Shown here: piece by piece, positions 25,215 to 34,438 of the stretch
Numbering within the stretch: position 1 is the first letter of the stretch
How the letters are laid out: each line of letters opens with the position of its first letter
Assembly: GCA_024653775.1 (NCBI GenBank)
Contig: JANLHZ010000184.1
Coordinates: 1-44,385, forward strand
Reading direction: 5' to 3'
DNA length: 44,385 bases
Origin: Planctomycetota bacterium
GTDB taxonomy: Bacteria > Planctomycetota > UBA8742 > JACQVU01 > JANLHZ01
Program-made: the position numbers and the translations under genes
Notes under the pieces: model-generated
Databases searched by the model: none
Told to the model about the DNA's origin: nothing
Seen by the model: the letters and a program-made list of their open reading frames with translations, nothing else

Positions 25215-27878
25215 TCATTCCGGCGGGGATTCCGTCGAGCCGCCTGAAGTTTCGGGATCGCGATTCCGGGCGTCCTGCAGTTGCTCGTGAGATCGCTTCG
25301 CCTCCTCGAACTTTCTGAGCTGGCGCTCGTAGTAGGGTCTGTAAGTTGGGTGGAAGGTGAGCGCATTTCGGGCGTTTTCCACCGCAAGCTCGAATTCGCC
25401 TCTGACGAAATGCAGCTCTGCAAGGGTATCGAGATACGCCGAATGAAGTCCTGTGGTGCTGTAGTAGCCGTCCGAGTCCCTTATGATGACGCAGCATTTT
25501 CTGGAAAGGATCAACGCGTCGTCGAGCTTAAGGCCGGTTTTAGCGCAAAGCCAGGCAAGCTCATTCGAAATATTGATCGGAATATCGTTAAGCGCGGTCG
25601 TCCGCTGCTGGTAGTTTCCGGCGCGGTATACGAGGCCGGTAAAGGCGTCGCCAAAAATGTTTTCGAACCGGGAGTCGCCGCTGCGCTTCAGAACCATCGC
25701 GAAGTCGCTCTTCAGTCTTTCCGCGTCGGAGGCGGACTCGCGCATCGCGAACTCGAAAAACCTGATCAGCGCTTCGTCCGCGGACGTATCTTCCATCGCA
25801 ACGAGGTGGTGAGCTATGTCCCGCTTGCGAAGGATGTCCCGCTCGGTCTCCATGCGTTCGAGCAGAATTTTGGTTGCGTCCGTCGCTCTGAGGTTGACGA
25901 GCGTCCCCGCGGCGTGGGTGAAGACTCCCCAGTTGTCGCTTCGAAGTCTTTCAAGGTAGATGTCCTTGCTCTGCTGGCAGTCGATTTCCTTCAGCAGGTC
26001 GAGGGCGAGAAGCCCGGTTTTATCGCCGTCGCTGTAGGTGACTGTCGCGGCGCCGTAGTCGTAAAGCTCGTCGAGGGATTTTTCGTCGCGAATCCTGTAA
26101 TAGATCGTGAGCAGCGCCATGGTCACGTCCTTTTCGTTCTGATTTCCGCTGATTTCGGTCAGATACCGCCCGAGCCTTTCGTCGTCCTTCAAAACTGAAA
26201 GCAGGGCTATCGCGTAAAGTAGCTTCCTTTTATATGCTCTCCGGTGGGATGCGTTATCCGGGCTGCCCTGCATCAGCGATCGTTTTTCGTCGAGTTCGGA
26301 AATCGTTTTCGCGAGGAAGTTTCCGTACTCCTCTTCTTCTATGGTTTTGCGGAAGAATTCGAGTCCGTCGAAGAATCTTCCAATGTCGTAGACGACGTTC
26401 TGGCCGTATTCTCCGTACGACGCGATTTGATCGAGAAAGAGCAGGAACAGAAATTCCATCGCGCTCTGATCTCCGAGCACGGCCTTGTATCTGAAATACT
26501 CGACGCCGACGGTGGGGTTGTATTTCTTGTCCGGCTCGAGCTTGAAGCTGTCGAAAAGTTTGAAGCAGGTTTCGAACTTTCGCGCTTCGTCGAGCCTTTT
26601 CGCTATCTGGGTCCACTCGAGGATTCTCGTTCGGGTGTCCGCGAGGATTTTCTTGTCCGCCACCTTGAATTCGCACAGCACGCCCAATTCATTCGCCGCG
26701 TCATCGAGCCTTCCGAGTTCCACGAGGGTGCGGACAAGGGCGTGGAAGTAGCCTGCGATGAAATTCTTGTCGACGCTTCGTTCAACCTTCGTGCGCACCT
26801 GCATAAGCGCGGGCAGAAACGGTTCGAACTGTCCGAGTATGCAGGCGTTTACGAGCGCGGTATCGAGAATCGCAGCGTCCAGTTTCTCGGAGAGCGCGCG
26901 TCCGACGATGCCGAAGTAGTATTCCGCCTTCTCCGCGTTGTACTGAAACTCGTAGATGGTCTTTTGCAGGCAGAAAACGTCGTCGCCTTCCTCGTTCAGT
27001 CTGACGAGCAGGGTTCTCGCGAAGTTTTCGTCCTTCGCCTTGAGCGCGCCGAACGCCCGCTCGCGGATGTTCAGAAGTTCCTCGTAACGGACGACCTTCT
27101 CGAGAATGATCACGGCAACGTCTTTTTCCAGCGTTTCGTAGGTTCGAAGTTTCGCGTCCTTCTGGGTCCAGTCGAGACTGAAAAACCTCTGGAAGTCCAG
27201 CGCGACGTTTTCCGGAAACCCGGGCGGGAAGTGCCACGAAAGCCGCGAAAACAGACTCTCGATCCTCCAACGGGTTTCGTAATCGATTTCGTCCGACTCC
27301 ACCGCCTCCTGGAGTCGCGGGATCGTCGGCTCACCGATCTTCGAGAGTTCAATGTACGCGCTTTCTCGCACCGACCATTCATCGTTTCCAAGAAGCCCGA
27401 TCAGTTCCTCGATGCGCTCCGCGGCGGACTGTTGAGGCTCTTCCGGAGCTTCAGCCTCGACCAGCGCTTGCGATCCCTGATCCTCCTGCTCCCCGCCTTC
27501 GAGCGGCGGGTCGTCCTCCGCGCTGACGTCCCCCGTCGCCGCGTCGCCTGAAAGCGCGGCTTCCTCGCCGACTGGTTCAGACTGCGCCGCCGCGTCTTCG
27601 TTCGAAGACAATTCCGCGGAAATGTCTTCATCCGAAATATCGTTCGCTGCGGATTCCTCCACGGCAGGAGTTTCTTCCATCGTGACGGATTCTTCCGGAA
27701 CAATTTCTTCTTCCTCAGTTGGAGTCGATTCCTCGTCCGGATTTTCTTCCGCTACGGAATCTTCCCGCGGCGTTTCGATTTCCTCCGGAGGGTCTTCCTC
27801 CTGCGCGAAGGAAAGCGGAACTAAGGTCGTCGCGAGCGCCGCGGCGAGGATCGCTAAAATTGTTATTCGCATAGACAT
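25215..27878 (-). CDS. Large secreted protein: acidic linker, HEAT-like and TPR segments
   Basis: About 887 residues from ATG 27878, chosen because it begins the signal peptide (ITILAILAAALATTLVPLSFA). A Glu/Asp/Ser-rich disordered region follows (about 27-150). A HEAT-like pair (WSVRESAYIELSKIGEPTIP) is near 165-215. The long central part is alpha-helical repeats without a named motif. The last 90 residues contain a TPR unit (LAELHFVRGEFELAVENARNAL). Such proteins are typical scaffolds in the periplasm of PVC-type bacteria; no enzyme motif was seen. An upstream in-frame start would add a basic extension encoded near the mobile element and is rejected. Function unknown. Confidence 0.8.
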   Translation of the reverse strand: MSMRITILAILAAALATTLVPLSFAQEEDPPEEIETPREDSVAEENPDEESTPTEEEEIVPEESVTMEETPAVEESAANDISDEDISAELSSNEDAAAQSEPVGEEAALSGDAATGDVSAEDDPPLEGGEQEDQGSQALVEAEAPEEPQQSAAERIEELIGLLGNDEWSVRESAYIELSKIGEPTIPRLQEAVESDEIDYETRWRIESLFSRLSWHFPPGFPENVALDFQRFFSLDWTQKDAKLRTYETLEKDVAVIILEKVVRYEELLNIRERAFGALKAKDENFARTLLVRLNEEGDDVFCLQKTIYEFQYNAEKAEYYFGIVGRALSEKLDAAILDTALVNACILGQFEPFLPALMQVRTKVERSVDKNFIAGYFHALVRTLVELGRLDDAANELGVLCEFKVADKKILADTRTRILEWTQIAKRLDEARKFETCFKLFDSFKLEPDKKYNPTVGVEYFRYKAVLGDQSAMEFLFLLFLDQIASYGEYGQNVVYDIGRFFDGLEFFRKTIEEEEYGNFLAKTISELDEKRSLMQGSPDNASHRRAYKRKLLYAIALLSVLKDDERLGRYLTEISGNQNEKDVTMALLTIYYRIRDEKSLDELYDYGAATVTYSDGDKTGLLALDLLKEIDCQQSKDIYLERLRSDNWGVFTHAAGTLVNLRATDATKILLERMETERDILRKRDIAHHLVAMEDTSADEALIRFFEFAMRESASDAERLKSDFAMVLKRSGDSRFENIFGDAFTGLVYRAGNYQQRTTALNDIPINISNELAWLCAKTGLKLDDALILSRKCCVIIRDSDGYYSTTGLHSAYLDTLAELHFVRGEFELAVENARNALTFHPTYRPYYERQLRKFEEAKRSHEQLQDARNRDPETSGGSTESPPE

Positions 27879-28101
27879 TCGGTCCCGGACGTTGTCGCTA
27901 GATATCGGGCGCTCTTTATTTAAGCGAATAAAGTCTAATCGAAGTTTGAAAAAAATTAAACGAGTAATACCAATAGTGTTCGACACGATTGGCGCGAAAC
28001 ACTATTGGGTCGTCCCAGAAAACCCGAGACAGGTTTTACTGACCGCTAGCGTTAAAATTGGAACGTCGGCATTTGTGTAAACAAAGCTATATGTATTGTA
28101 T

Positions 28102-28152
28102 TTTAAGAGTTATATATACAATTAATTATTAGTTGTATATATAACTCTTAAA
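28102..28152. repeat. Central palindrome of element copy B
   Basis: A perfect 20-bp inverted repeat (28102-28121 with 28133-28152, 11-base loop). At one position copy A has ATAAAT/ATTTAT where this copy has ATATAT/ATATAT, a paired change that keeps the stem. Confidence 0.9.
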
Positions 28153-28334
28153 TAACATTACAATTTTTCCATAATGTGAACTATTATCGATTGTTTTCAT
28201 TGACGGCAGGTTAGCAAGAATATAGTCCGAATGCAAACATCTTTCCGTCAACTTTTTTTCTGGCACTGGTCACTGTGAACTTCCTATATGTCAGGTGGCA
28301 TTACCTTTGGGACATACATGATGGTGTTTCGATG

Positions 28335-28373
28335 GTTTTTGTTCAGGATTGCCCAGCAATCCTGAACAAAAAC
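28335..28373. repeat. 18-bp perfect hairpin inside element copy B
   Basis: GTTTTTGTTCAGGATTGC, loop CCA, then its exact complement. Copy A keeps a 9-bp version (15033-15055). It lies about 155 bases before the TPR-peptidase gene and could also act as a terminator. Confidence 0.85.
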
Positions 28374-28526
28374 GCAGGCGACAAAATTCACCGCGGGAGG
28401 CATGAAGAACACTATTCCGAGTAACACTTCGATTGATCGAAAATCATCCTTCGGCAATAATAGAGGAACGATCCCGCAACGTGGGAGTATAATATTGTGG
28501 CGTTTAACACTCGGACCCGGGAAGAA

Positions 28527-31454
28527 ATGAAAATACTTCACACGATTCTGTTCGCATCGTTCGTTTTAACGTTTTTCATTGCGGGCGCGTCCGCAAGGGA
28601 TATCGAGGACGTCTACTACGAGGGTCTCGAACTGCTGGACGAGGGCAAATATCAGTTTGCGGTGTCGAGGTTCGAAAGGGTTCTTCGCGCCGACGAAAGC
28701 CACTACGAAGCCCACGTCGCGCTCATCGAGACGCGGCACGTGATCGGCGAGCTTACCGAGGAAGAGGCCGCGATCGAGAGCGCACTCCAAATTTTCGGGG
28801 ACGAGAGGGAACTTCGCTTCCTGAAAGCGCGGCTGCTTTTCGACACGGGACGGTACGACGAGGCGAAACTGATTCTAGCGAAGGCGCTCGAGGAAAGTTT
28901 CGACGTCGGAATGAGGCTCTATCATTCGAAGATTCTGTGGAACACCGGAAATCGCGACGAAGCTCTGGGCGGATTCAGCGCGATCCTTTCGTACGCGAAT
29001 GCAAACCGCGGGGATCTCGACGCGCGCGCGCATCCGGAGAAATACACCGAGATTTCGAAGGTCTGGATGTACGTCGGCGAAGCGCTAGTCTATCTTGCGG
29101 AGCGTAGCGACGATCTCTATCAGGACGCGCAGAAGGCGTTTCTAAACGCCATCTCGGCGAACGAACGAAATTACGACGCGATCGTCAGCCTCGGTTATCT
29201 GTACCTCTGGAACGATCTCGACGTAGACGCACGGGACCGCGCTCTCAGCGTAATCGGGAAGAACAATCACCATCCGGGCGCGAACCTTCTTGCCGCGTTG
29301 TGCTTTCTCGCGAAGCACAATAGACCCGAGGCCGACAAGCATTTCGTGGAACTCGAAACCCAGAACCCGAACCTGATGGAGTTTTTCGTGTTCCGGACCG
29401 AAACCGCCCTTGGAAACGAGGACTACGACGGCGCACTCGAACTCGCCGGCACCGCGCTCGGGATCGATCCCGTTCATCCGAAACTCCGCGCGCTTCACGC
29501 GGTCTGCAAGTTCATGCTGGGAAAGACGGACGAATTCGAGGCGGAGATGAAGCAGATGATAGAGTTCAATCCCTCGGCAAGCGACATACCTCGTGAACTC
29601 GCTGGAGTTCTGAACGTTCATCATCGCTTCGACGAGGCACTCGCCTTTGCGGAGAAGGCGCTAGAGCTAAGCGAGTTCGACTGGCGCGTGTACGTCCACC
29701 TCGGCGACGCGCATTTCAGGCTTGGAGATCTCGAAAAAGCCCGCGAGGCGTATCAGATCGCGTACCGCCGGGACAGCTTCCGCAATCGCCTTCACACGAG
29801 GAACAAGCTCCAGCTTCTCGAAAAGATTCTCGGCTTCGACCGAAGGACTTCGAGCCATTTCAACATCTTCTGCCCCATAAAGGAGCGGGAGGTCTTCGGA
29901 CGGCTTGCGACGGATTTCGCGGAGGAGGCGTACCGCGAACTTTCCGCGAAGTACGAGTTCGAGCCGCGCACTCCGATAAATCTGGAGCTGTACGACTGGC
30001 ACAACGATTTCGAGGTGCGCATTCTCGGGCTGACGGGCGTTCCGGGTATCCTCGGCGTGTGTTTCGGGCAGGTTGTCGCGATGGATTCGCCGACCGCGCG
30101 CCTTGCGTTCTCGGGAGGAAGCGGCCGGCCGGACACGGTGTGGGCGAAGACGCTCTGGCACGAAATGGCGCACGTCTATCAGATCCAGATTTCGAGAGGA
30201 CGGGTGCCCAGGTGGCTCGCGGAAGGAATGAGCGTTTACGAGGAATGGAATCGAAACCCGGAATGGCGCAGGGAAATGGATCTCGAACTCGCGAACGCGT
30301 ACAACCGGAAGGACCTTCTGAAGCTCGCGAACATCGACTCGGTGTTCCAGACGGCCAACATCATGTTCGCGTACTATCAGGGCGGCGAGATGGTTACGTA
30401 CATCACGCAGCGCTGGAACGGAGTCAGGACTCTGAAGGAAATGCTCGAGCGCTTCGCGGACGACTACAGCCTCGAATTCGTGATCGAGAACGTGCTTAGC
30501 GTTTCCGTCGAGGAATTCGACGAGGGTTTCCGGACGTTCGTCGGAGAAAAGGTCGGTTCGTTCAACGTCCCGAAACTCGTCAGCGCGGAGGAATTCGACG
30601 ACTTAGACCTCGCGGTCGAGGAAAAGCAGGACGCCCACGCCGCGGGGGTGATCGCGCTGAATCACTATCTGACGGGCAATAAGGGAGACGCGGAAATCTA
30701 TTCCGGGCTTGCGCTGATGTGGGATCCGAAAAACATCGAAGCCCGCGTCGTCCGCGCGCATCTTGCCTACGAGCGCGGCGACATCGACAGCGCCACCTTG
30801 CTGTACGAAGAAGTTCTCGCGGGCGGCTACCGCGACTTCCTTCTCGAACTTCGTGTCGCGAGGATTTACGCGAGAACGGGCAATGTGCGGGGAGCGGAAC
30901 AGATGTTCAAACAGGCAATCGAGAGCTTTCCGTACTTCGTCGGCGAAGGCAACGGTTATCTGATGCTCGCGCAGTTCGAAGAAGTTCAGGGCAACCAGAA
31001 GCGCGCGCTCGATTACTATGAGAAATATCTCGCGATCGCGGAATCCGACTACGAGGTCAGGACCGCGGTGGCCGACATCTATAAATCGCTCGGTCAGCCC
31101 GAGGCAGAACTGCACCATCGAAAACATCTTTTATGGATGTGGCCTTTCGACTCGCAACTCCATCTGAGACTGTCCGAACTTTGCGATGCAGCCGGAGATT
31201 CGGAATTGCGCATAAAGCACCTGGAACTCGCGATCGCGTGCGATATGGAAGACCCTGCGGAGATCGCGGCTCGCATAGAACTTGGCGGGCTTTACCTTCA
31301 ATACGATCGGCTGTTCGACTGTAGGGATCAGATCGAGCGCGTCGAATTCCTCTCAGGCGGAACGCTGCCCGCAGAGGCCGAGGAACTGAAAAAGAAACTG
31401 AGGGAGCGGGCGGACGAGCTGGGTGTCAACATCGACGGTCCGCGTCCGCAGTAG
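28527..31454 (+). CDS. Secreted TPR protein with MA-clan (gluzincin) metallopeptidase domain
   Basis: About 975 residues. I favour the ATG at 28527 over a GTG at 28497 because a signal peptide starts there (ILHTILFASFVLTFFIAGASA). TPR units run from about 25 to 420. A peptidase domain follows with LWHEMAHVYQ (HExxH, His545-His549) and RWLAEGMSVYEEW, giving the downstream Glu ligand of gluzincins. More TPR units run from about 690 to 960. Similar TPR plus peptidase-MA proteins occur in Planctomycetes and delta-type bacteria with no known substrate. A TATAAT at 28488-28493 lies just upstream, but no clear -35 was found. Element copy B ends about 100 bases before the start, so the promoter region abuts it. 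Confidence 0.88.
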   Translation: MKILHTILFASFVLTFFIAGASARDIEDVYYEGLELLDEGKYQFAVSRFERVLRADESHYEAHVALIETRHVIGELTEEEAAIESALQIFGDERELRFLKARLLFDTGRYDEAKLILAKALEESFDVGMRLYHSKILWNTGNRDEALGGFSAILSYANANRGDLDARAHPEKYTEISKVWMYVGEALVYLAERSDDLYQDAQKAFLNAISANERNYDAIVSLGYLYLWNDLDVDARDRALSVIGKNNHHPGANLLAALCFLAKHNRPEADKHFVELETQNPNLMEFFVFRTETALGNEDYDGALELAGTALGIDPVHPKLRALHAVCKFMLGKTDEFEAEMKQMIEFNPSASDIPRELAGVLNVHHRFDEALAFAEKALELSEFDWRVYVHLGDAHFRLGDLEKAREAYQIAYRRDSFRNRLHTRNKLQLLEKILGFDRRTSSHFNIFCPIKEREVFGRLATDFAEEAYRELSAKYEFEPRTPINLELYDWHNDFEVRILGLTGVPGILGVCFGQVVAMDSPTARLAFSGGSGRPDTVWAKTLWHEMAHVYQIQISRGRVPRWLAEGMSVYEEWNRNPEWRREMDLELANAYNRKDLLKLANIDSVFQTANIMFAYYQGGEMVTYITQRWNGVRTLKEMLERFADDYSLEFVIENVLSVSVEEFDEGFRTFVGEKVGSFNVPKLVSAEEFDDLDLAVEEKQDAHAAGVIALNHYLTGNKGDAEIYSGLALMWDPKNIEARVVRAHLAYERGDIDSATLLYEEVLAGGYRDFLLELRVARIYARTGNVRGAEQMFKQAIESFPYFVGEGNGYLMLAQFEEVQGNQKRALDYYEKYLAIAESDYEVRTAVADIYKSLGQPEAELHHRKHLLWMWPFDSQLHLRLSELCDAAGDSELRIKHLELAIACDMEDPAEIAARIELGGLYLQYDRLFDCRDQIERVEFLSGGTLPAEAEELKKKLRERADELGVNIDGPRPQ

Positions 31455-31461
31455 CGTTTAC

Positions 31462-31560
31462 ATTACATTATATTCGTACCGTCTACGAATTATTCGTACG
31501 ATTCTTCGACAACGGAAGTATAGCACAGTAAATTCGTAGACGGTACGAATATAATGTAAT
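31462..31560. repeat. 99-bp palindromic element with 30-bp arms
   Basis: Arms 31462-31491 and 31531-31560 are perfect 30-base complements (containing TTCGTACCGTCTACGAATT) around a 39-base spacer. It starts 8 bases after the TPR-peptidase stop. A one-armed relative is at 34133-34169. The size and arms suggest a tiny non-autonomous mobile repeat; in RNA it would be an extremely stable 3' hairpin. Confidence 0.9.
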
Positions 31561-31699
31561 ACCACTCAATGCTTCGACTTTGGCGCGGATCGCACCTGTG
31601 CGATTTTCCTTTTGCATCGGGTTTTGAAACTGTTAGAATCCTCACACACGATAGGATCCCCTTATTACTCCCGATTTTGGATTATTGAGAATTTGCGCT

Positions 31700-33055
31700 A
31701 TGACTAGAACAAAGTTCCTGATTGTATTGGCTATGTTTGCATGCTCCACGCTTACCGGATGCAGCGTGTGGGACTGGATGTTCGGGAGCGAACCGGAACC
31801 GCAGCCGAATAACGCGAATGCGGGAAACGAGAACACCGGAGGGATAGTTCCCGCGGCGAACAACACCGCCGTCACGAATATGATGTCCGGCGCTTACATC
31901 GTTGCGCCCGATCCGATGACGCCGTTTGTGGGGCGCCCCGGGATCGATGAAAATATGAGCGCAACTCCTATCCGCGTCGGCGTGATCAGCTTCGCGGGTG
32001 CGCTCGCTACGAGCGATGACGCCGGGAGCAGGTCGGTCCTGCTGCGCTGCTTCAAGGAGAAACATGGCGCTAACACGGTCGAGGTCGATATTTCCAAGTT
32101 CTCCGGATATTTCAAGGATACGGAATCGCTCGAAAACGTTTTCAAGGATAAGACCACGGGACATGCGTTCCGGACTTTCGTTGCGAGGTTTGCCGGTCTG
32201 GAGGCGCAGTGCCACGTCATCGGTTTCGCGTACAAGGGCGTTCTCGGAATCTACTCGGTCGTTCCGGACAAAGCCGCGTTTACGAACTCCGAGGTGACTC
32301 CGGTTCTCTACGAAGCAACGTTCACGACTCCGGCCGATCTGTACGCCAAGCTGAACCTATACACTCCAGCCTGGAGATCGGTGCTGCACTATCTCCATCC
32401 GAACATGATGATGACGACGGATTACACCGTTCTCGTTGCGCCTTATTTCAGCGCGTTCGAAAACGCGACGGAAGCCGATTTCGGGACTTACAGTTTCGAG
32501 ACCGCGCTCGCAACGGAGCAGAATCGCAACCCTGCGAGCTACATCGGCGGGACTCTCGTTAGTTCGCTTGCGGACGCTCTTGGCCGCTGGAATTCGAAAC
32601 GCCAGGCCTGGGCGCTCGATCAGCTCACGGCGTTTGAAACCAAGGTGAAAAGCGACATGGTTTCCACGAACGAATCGCTTACGGAGGAACTCGACGCACT
32701 CGCCGCGAAGTTTGCGGGAATCGAAGCGGCGGAAGCGAAGGTCGCGGACATTCGCAGTTATCTGCAGACGCGCGCGCCTGCGAGTTCGACTCCGAGCTGG
32801 GGCGGCGGTCAGCCTGCGACTCAGCCGAGCACTACTCCCGGCTGGGGCAACCAGCCCGCGAGTCAGCCTGCGACTCAGCCGAGCACTACTCCCGGCTGGG
32901 GTAACCAGCCCGCGAGCCAGCCCGCAAATCAGCCAAGCTCTGCGCCTGGCTGGGGCAACCAGCCCGCGAATCAGCCCGCGGCGAATGAACCCGCGAATCC
33001 TCCGGCGAATGAACCCGCGAGTCAGCCGACCAACAGACCCGCGTGGGGAAGATGA
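31700..33055 (+). CDS. Lipoprotein with Gln/Pro/Trp-rich tandem-repeat tail
   Basis: 451 residues from ATG 31700; an upstream TTG is in frame but would precede the signal. The signal peptide ends in the lipobox LTGC (Cys about 21), giving a lipid-anchored protein. Asn/Pro/Glu-rich linker residues follow, then a globular domain (about 65-340) that I do not recognise, with a helical segment before the tail. The last about 80 residues carry imperfect 18-residue repeats around QPSTTPGWGNQPASQPA, encoded by nearly identical 54-base units between 32811 and 32975. Such tails suit cell-wall or protein binding. A good terminator follows. Function unknown. Confidence 0.85.
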   Translation: MTRTKFLIVLAMFACSTLTGCSVWDWMFGSEPEPQPNNANAGNENTGGIVPAANNTAVTNMMSGAYIVAPDPMTPFVGRPGIDENMSATPIRVGVISFAGALATSDDAGSRSVLLRCFKEKHGANTVEVDISKFSGYFKDTESLENVFKDKTTGHAFRTFVARFAGLEAQCHVIGFAYKGVLGIYSVVPDKAAFTNSEVTPVLYEATFTTPADLYAKLNLYTPAWRSVLHYLHPNMMMTTDYTVLVAPYFSAFENATEADFGTYSFETALATEQNRNPASYIGGTLVSSLADALGRWNSKRQAWALDQLTAFETKVKSDMVSTNESLTEELDALAAKFAGIEAAEAKVADIRSYLQTRAPASSTPSWGGGQPATQPSTTPGWGNQPASQPATQPSTTPGWGNQPASQPANQPSSAPGWGNQPANQPAANEPANPPANEPASQPTNRPAWGR

Positions 33056-33078
33056 ATCGAATGACGGAGTGAATCTTC

Positions 33079-33108
33079 GAAAAGGGCGGACGAGTTCCGC
33101 CCTTTTTC
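33079..33108 (+). terminator. Rho-independent terminator
   Basis: AAAGGGCGGA (33081-33090), loop CGAGT, TCCGCCCTTT (33096-33105), then TT. A 10-bp stem 24 bases after the lipoprotein stop, with T residues following. Confidence 0.9.
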
Positions 33109-33112
33109 ATTT

Positions 33113-33222
33113 AGAAACTATCGCGGGCAAGCGAACAGGACATTTCGGAACCGTCAAACGAGACGTTAGACGGCTTGTGCGGACGAGGACGTCCGCGGTC
33201 CCGGGAGTCTCCGATAGTTTCT
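33113..33222. repeat. 110-bp repeat unit with 11-bp terminal inverted repeats
   Basis: AGAAACTATCG (33113-33123) and CGATAGTTTCT (33212-33222) bracket smaller hairpins, including GCGGACG-AGGA-CGTCCGC (33179-33196). It sits between the lipoprotein terminator and the PHP gene. It resembles the REP hairpins elsewhere but lacks the AAGAT loop. Confidence 0.6.
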
Positions 33223-33270
33223 TACTCGCGAACGGTTGCGCTTAGCCTGTAATGATGCGATGCTCTGCAA

Positions 33271-34107
33271 GTGACATCAAACGAACTCAAAGTCGATTTT
33301 CACTGCCACTCGACGATTTCCGACGGCGCGGTCAGTCCCGATGAGGTTGTCCGCAGAGCGAAACGAAACAAGGTAGACGTTCTTGCGCTGACAGACCACG
33401 ACTGCGTCGACGGCTACGAACGCGCCAAACGCGTAGCGGATGAAGTCGGGATCAGACTTGTCCTCGCGGCGGAGTTCAGTTGCTATCTGGGCGAGGAACC
33501 GTCGGAGAAGGAAATCCACGTTCTTTCGTTTTTCGCGGACGACGCGTTCGAGGGCGTTCGCGAATACTGCCAGAGGATGATGGCGTGGCGTCAGGAACGA
33601 GTTCGCTCGATTTTGCGCGGTCTTGCGTCGAAGGGCTTCGGAGTGAGCGAAGGCGACGCGAATGCGGCGGTGGGGGACTGCCCCGCGCCGACGAGGCTTC
33701 ATCTGAAAAACTTCCTCAGAAGCCGCGGGCTTGTGCGCGAGGATACCGTCTGGGATCATCTCGGCAACCACCACGAATACGTCACGCAGCCGCCGGTGAC
33801 TTCGCGGGAGCTTTTTGCGGACATCGCGAATCTGGGCGGAGTGACCGTCTGGGCGCATCCGTATCCGAATCATTTCGAAAAGTACGCGGAAAGGCTCGCG
33901 GACGAGGGGCTGCAAGGGGTCGAGATTCTGAACGTGGCGAAGAGCAGCCTTCCAGGAGACGTATACCAGAGCTTCGCGGTCAAGCGCGGTCTTTTCACAT
34001 CCTGCGGTTCCGACTGGCACGGAAAGCCGCCGGACACGATCAAGGGACCGCTCGCGCTGTCGTCGAGCCTCTGCGAGTCGCTTCTCGAACGGCTCGGCGT
34101 GCTTTGA
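33271..34107 (+). CDS. PHP-domain phosphoesterase
   Basis: 278 residues from a GTG start. The PHP metal motifs are in order: DFHCHSTISDG (His11, His13, Asp18), LTDHD (Asp42, His43, Asp44), AAEFSC (Glu68), WAHPYPNHF and the C-terminal CGSDWHG. This set matches the small PHP hydrolases related to RNase AM and 3',5'-nucleoside bisphosphate phosphatase (YciV), which remove phosphates from pAp or trim RNA 5' ends. No polymerase or other domain is attached. There is no clear ribosome site, so the start is uncertain. It is flanked by small repeats, not by an operon. Confidence 0.88.
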   Translation: MTSNELKVDFHCHSTISDGAVSPDEVVRRAKRNKVDVLALTDHDCVDGYERAKRVADEVGIRLVLAAEFSCYLGEEPSEKEIHVLSFFADDAFEGVREYCQRMMAWRQERVRSILRGLASKGFGVSEGDANAAVGDCPAPTRLHLKNFLRSRGLVREDTVWDHLGNHHEYVTQPPVTSRELFADIANLGGVTVWAHPYPNHFEKYAERLADEGLQGVEILNVAKSSLPGDVYQSFAVKRGLFTSCGSDWHGKPPDTIKGPLALSSSLCESLLERLGVL

Positions 34108-34132
34108 CCGGGACTTGATACTGTGCGCACCG

Positions 34133-34169
34133 CATTACATTTTATTCGTGCCGTCTACGAATTATTTGT
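34133..34169. repeat. Single arm of the 99-bp palindromic element
   Basis: ATTACATTTTATTCGTGCCGTCTACGAATTATTTGTA here differs at only a few positions from the left end at 31462-31498. No complementary arm follows. It starts 25 bases after the PHP stop. Confidence 0.75.
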
Positions 34170-34274
34170 AAAATTATTGCCAATCGCTCGATAACCCACA
34201 TTCGCGGCAATTGCAACACCCGCGTCCTCGCCTGCTCCGGGAGTGCAGACGTCCCGTCCACGCATTATTTTTTG

Positions 34275-34295
34275 CTGTAGGCGAGACGCCTACAG
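34275..34295. repeat. Perfect 9-bp hairpin, REP-like
   Basis: CTGTAGGCG-AGA-CGCCTACAG, followed by GCGTCCGTGCCACG, which resembles the tail of the REP copies at 13.4 and 25.2 kb. It lies just after the 3' end of tRNA-Val in transcript direction. Confidence 0.6.
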
Positions 34296-34324
34296 TCCCG
34301 TTAGCGTCCGTGCCACGTACAATC

Positions 34325-34398
34325 TGGGCGTTACTGGACTCGAACCAGTGACCTCATGCGTGTGAAGCATGCGCTCTAACCAACTGAGCTAAACGCCC
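34325..34398 (-). tRNA. tRNA-Val (anticodon CAC)
   Basis: A 74-base cloverleaf on the minus strand. Acceptor GGGCGTT/AACGCCC, D arm GCTC/GAGC, anticodon stem CATGC/GCATG with loop TTCACAC giving CAC (reads GTG), T arm ACTGG-TTCGAGT-CCAGT, discriminator A. CCA is not encoded. Confidence 0.95.
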
Positions 34399-34438
34399 GA
34401 AATGAGTGACGGATTATATCGCTGCGTTTCGCAGAGGT

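Larger units (their letters stand above)
27961..28426 (-). mobile_element. MITE-like element copy B with flanking direct repeats
   Basis: The core is 27971-28417 (447 bases), inverted relative to copy A. One end is CAATAGTGTTCGACACG (27971-27987), one mismatch from the copy A terminus. The other end, CATGAAGAACACTATTC (28401-28417), matches at 13 of 17. CGAGTAATA (27961-27969) and CGAGTAACA (28418-28426) flank it, a second, different target duplication. Internal blocks AGGAAGTTCACAGTGAC and AAGTTGACGGAAAGATG (minus-strand sense) equal copy A exactly. An 18-bp perfect hairpin (28335-28373) and the central AT-rich hairpin (28102-28152) are present. No open frame. Confidence 0.85.

Noticed and set aside
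26244-27551. 435-residue plus-strand open frame opposite the HEAT/TPR gene
   Set aside because: Arg/Phe/Glu-rich antisense shadow with no start signal; the minus-strand protein has a signal peptide and repeat motifs.
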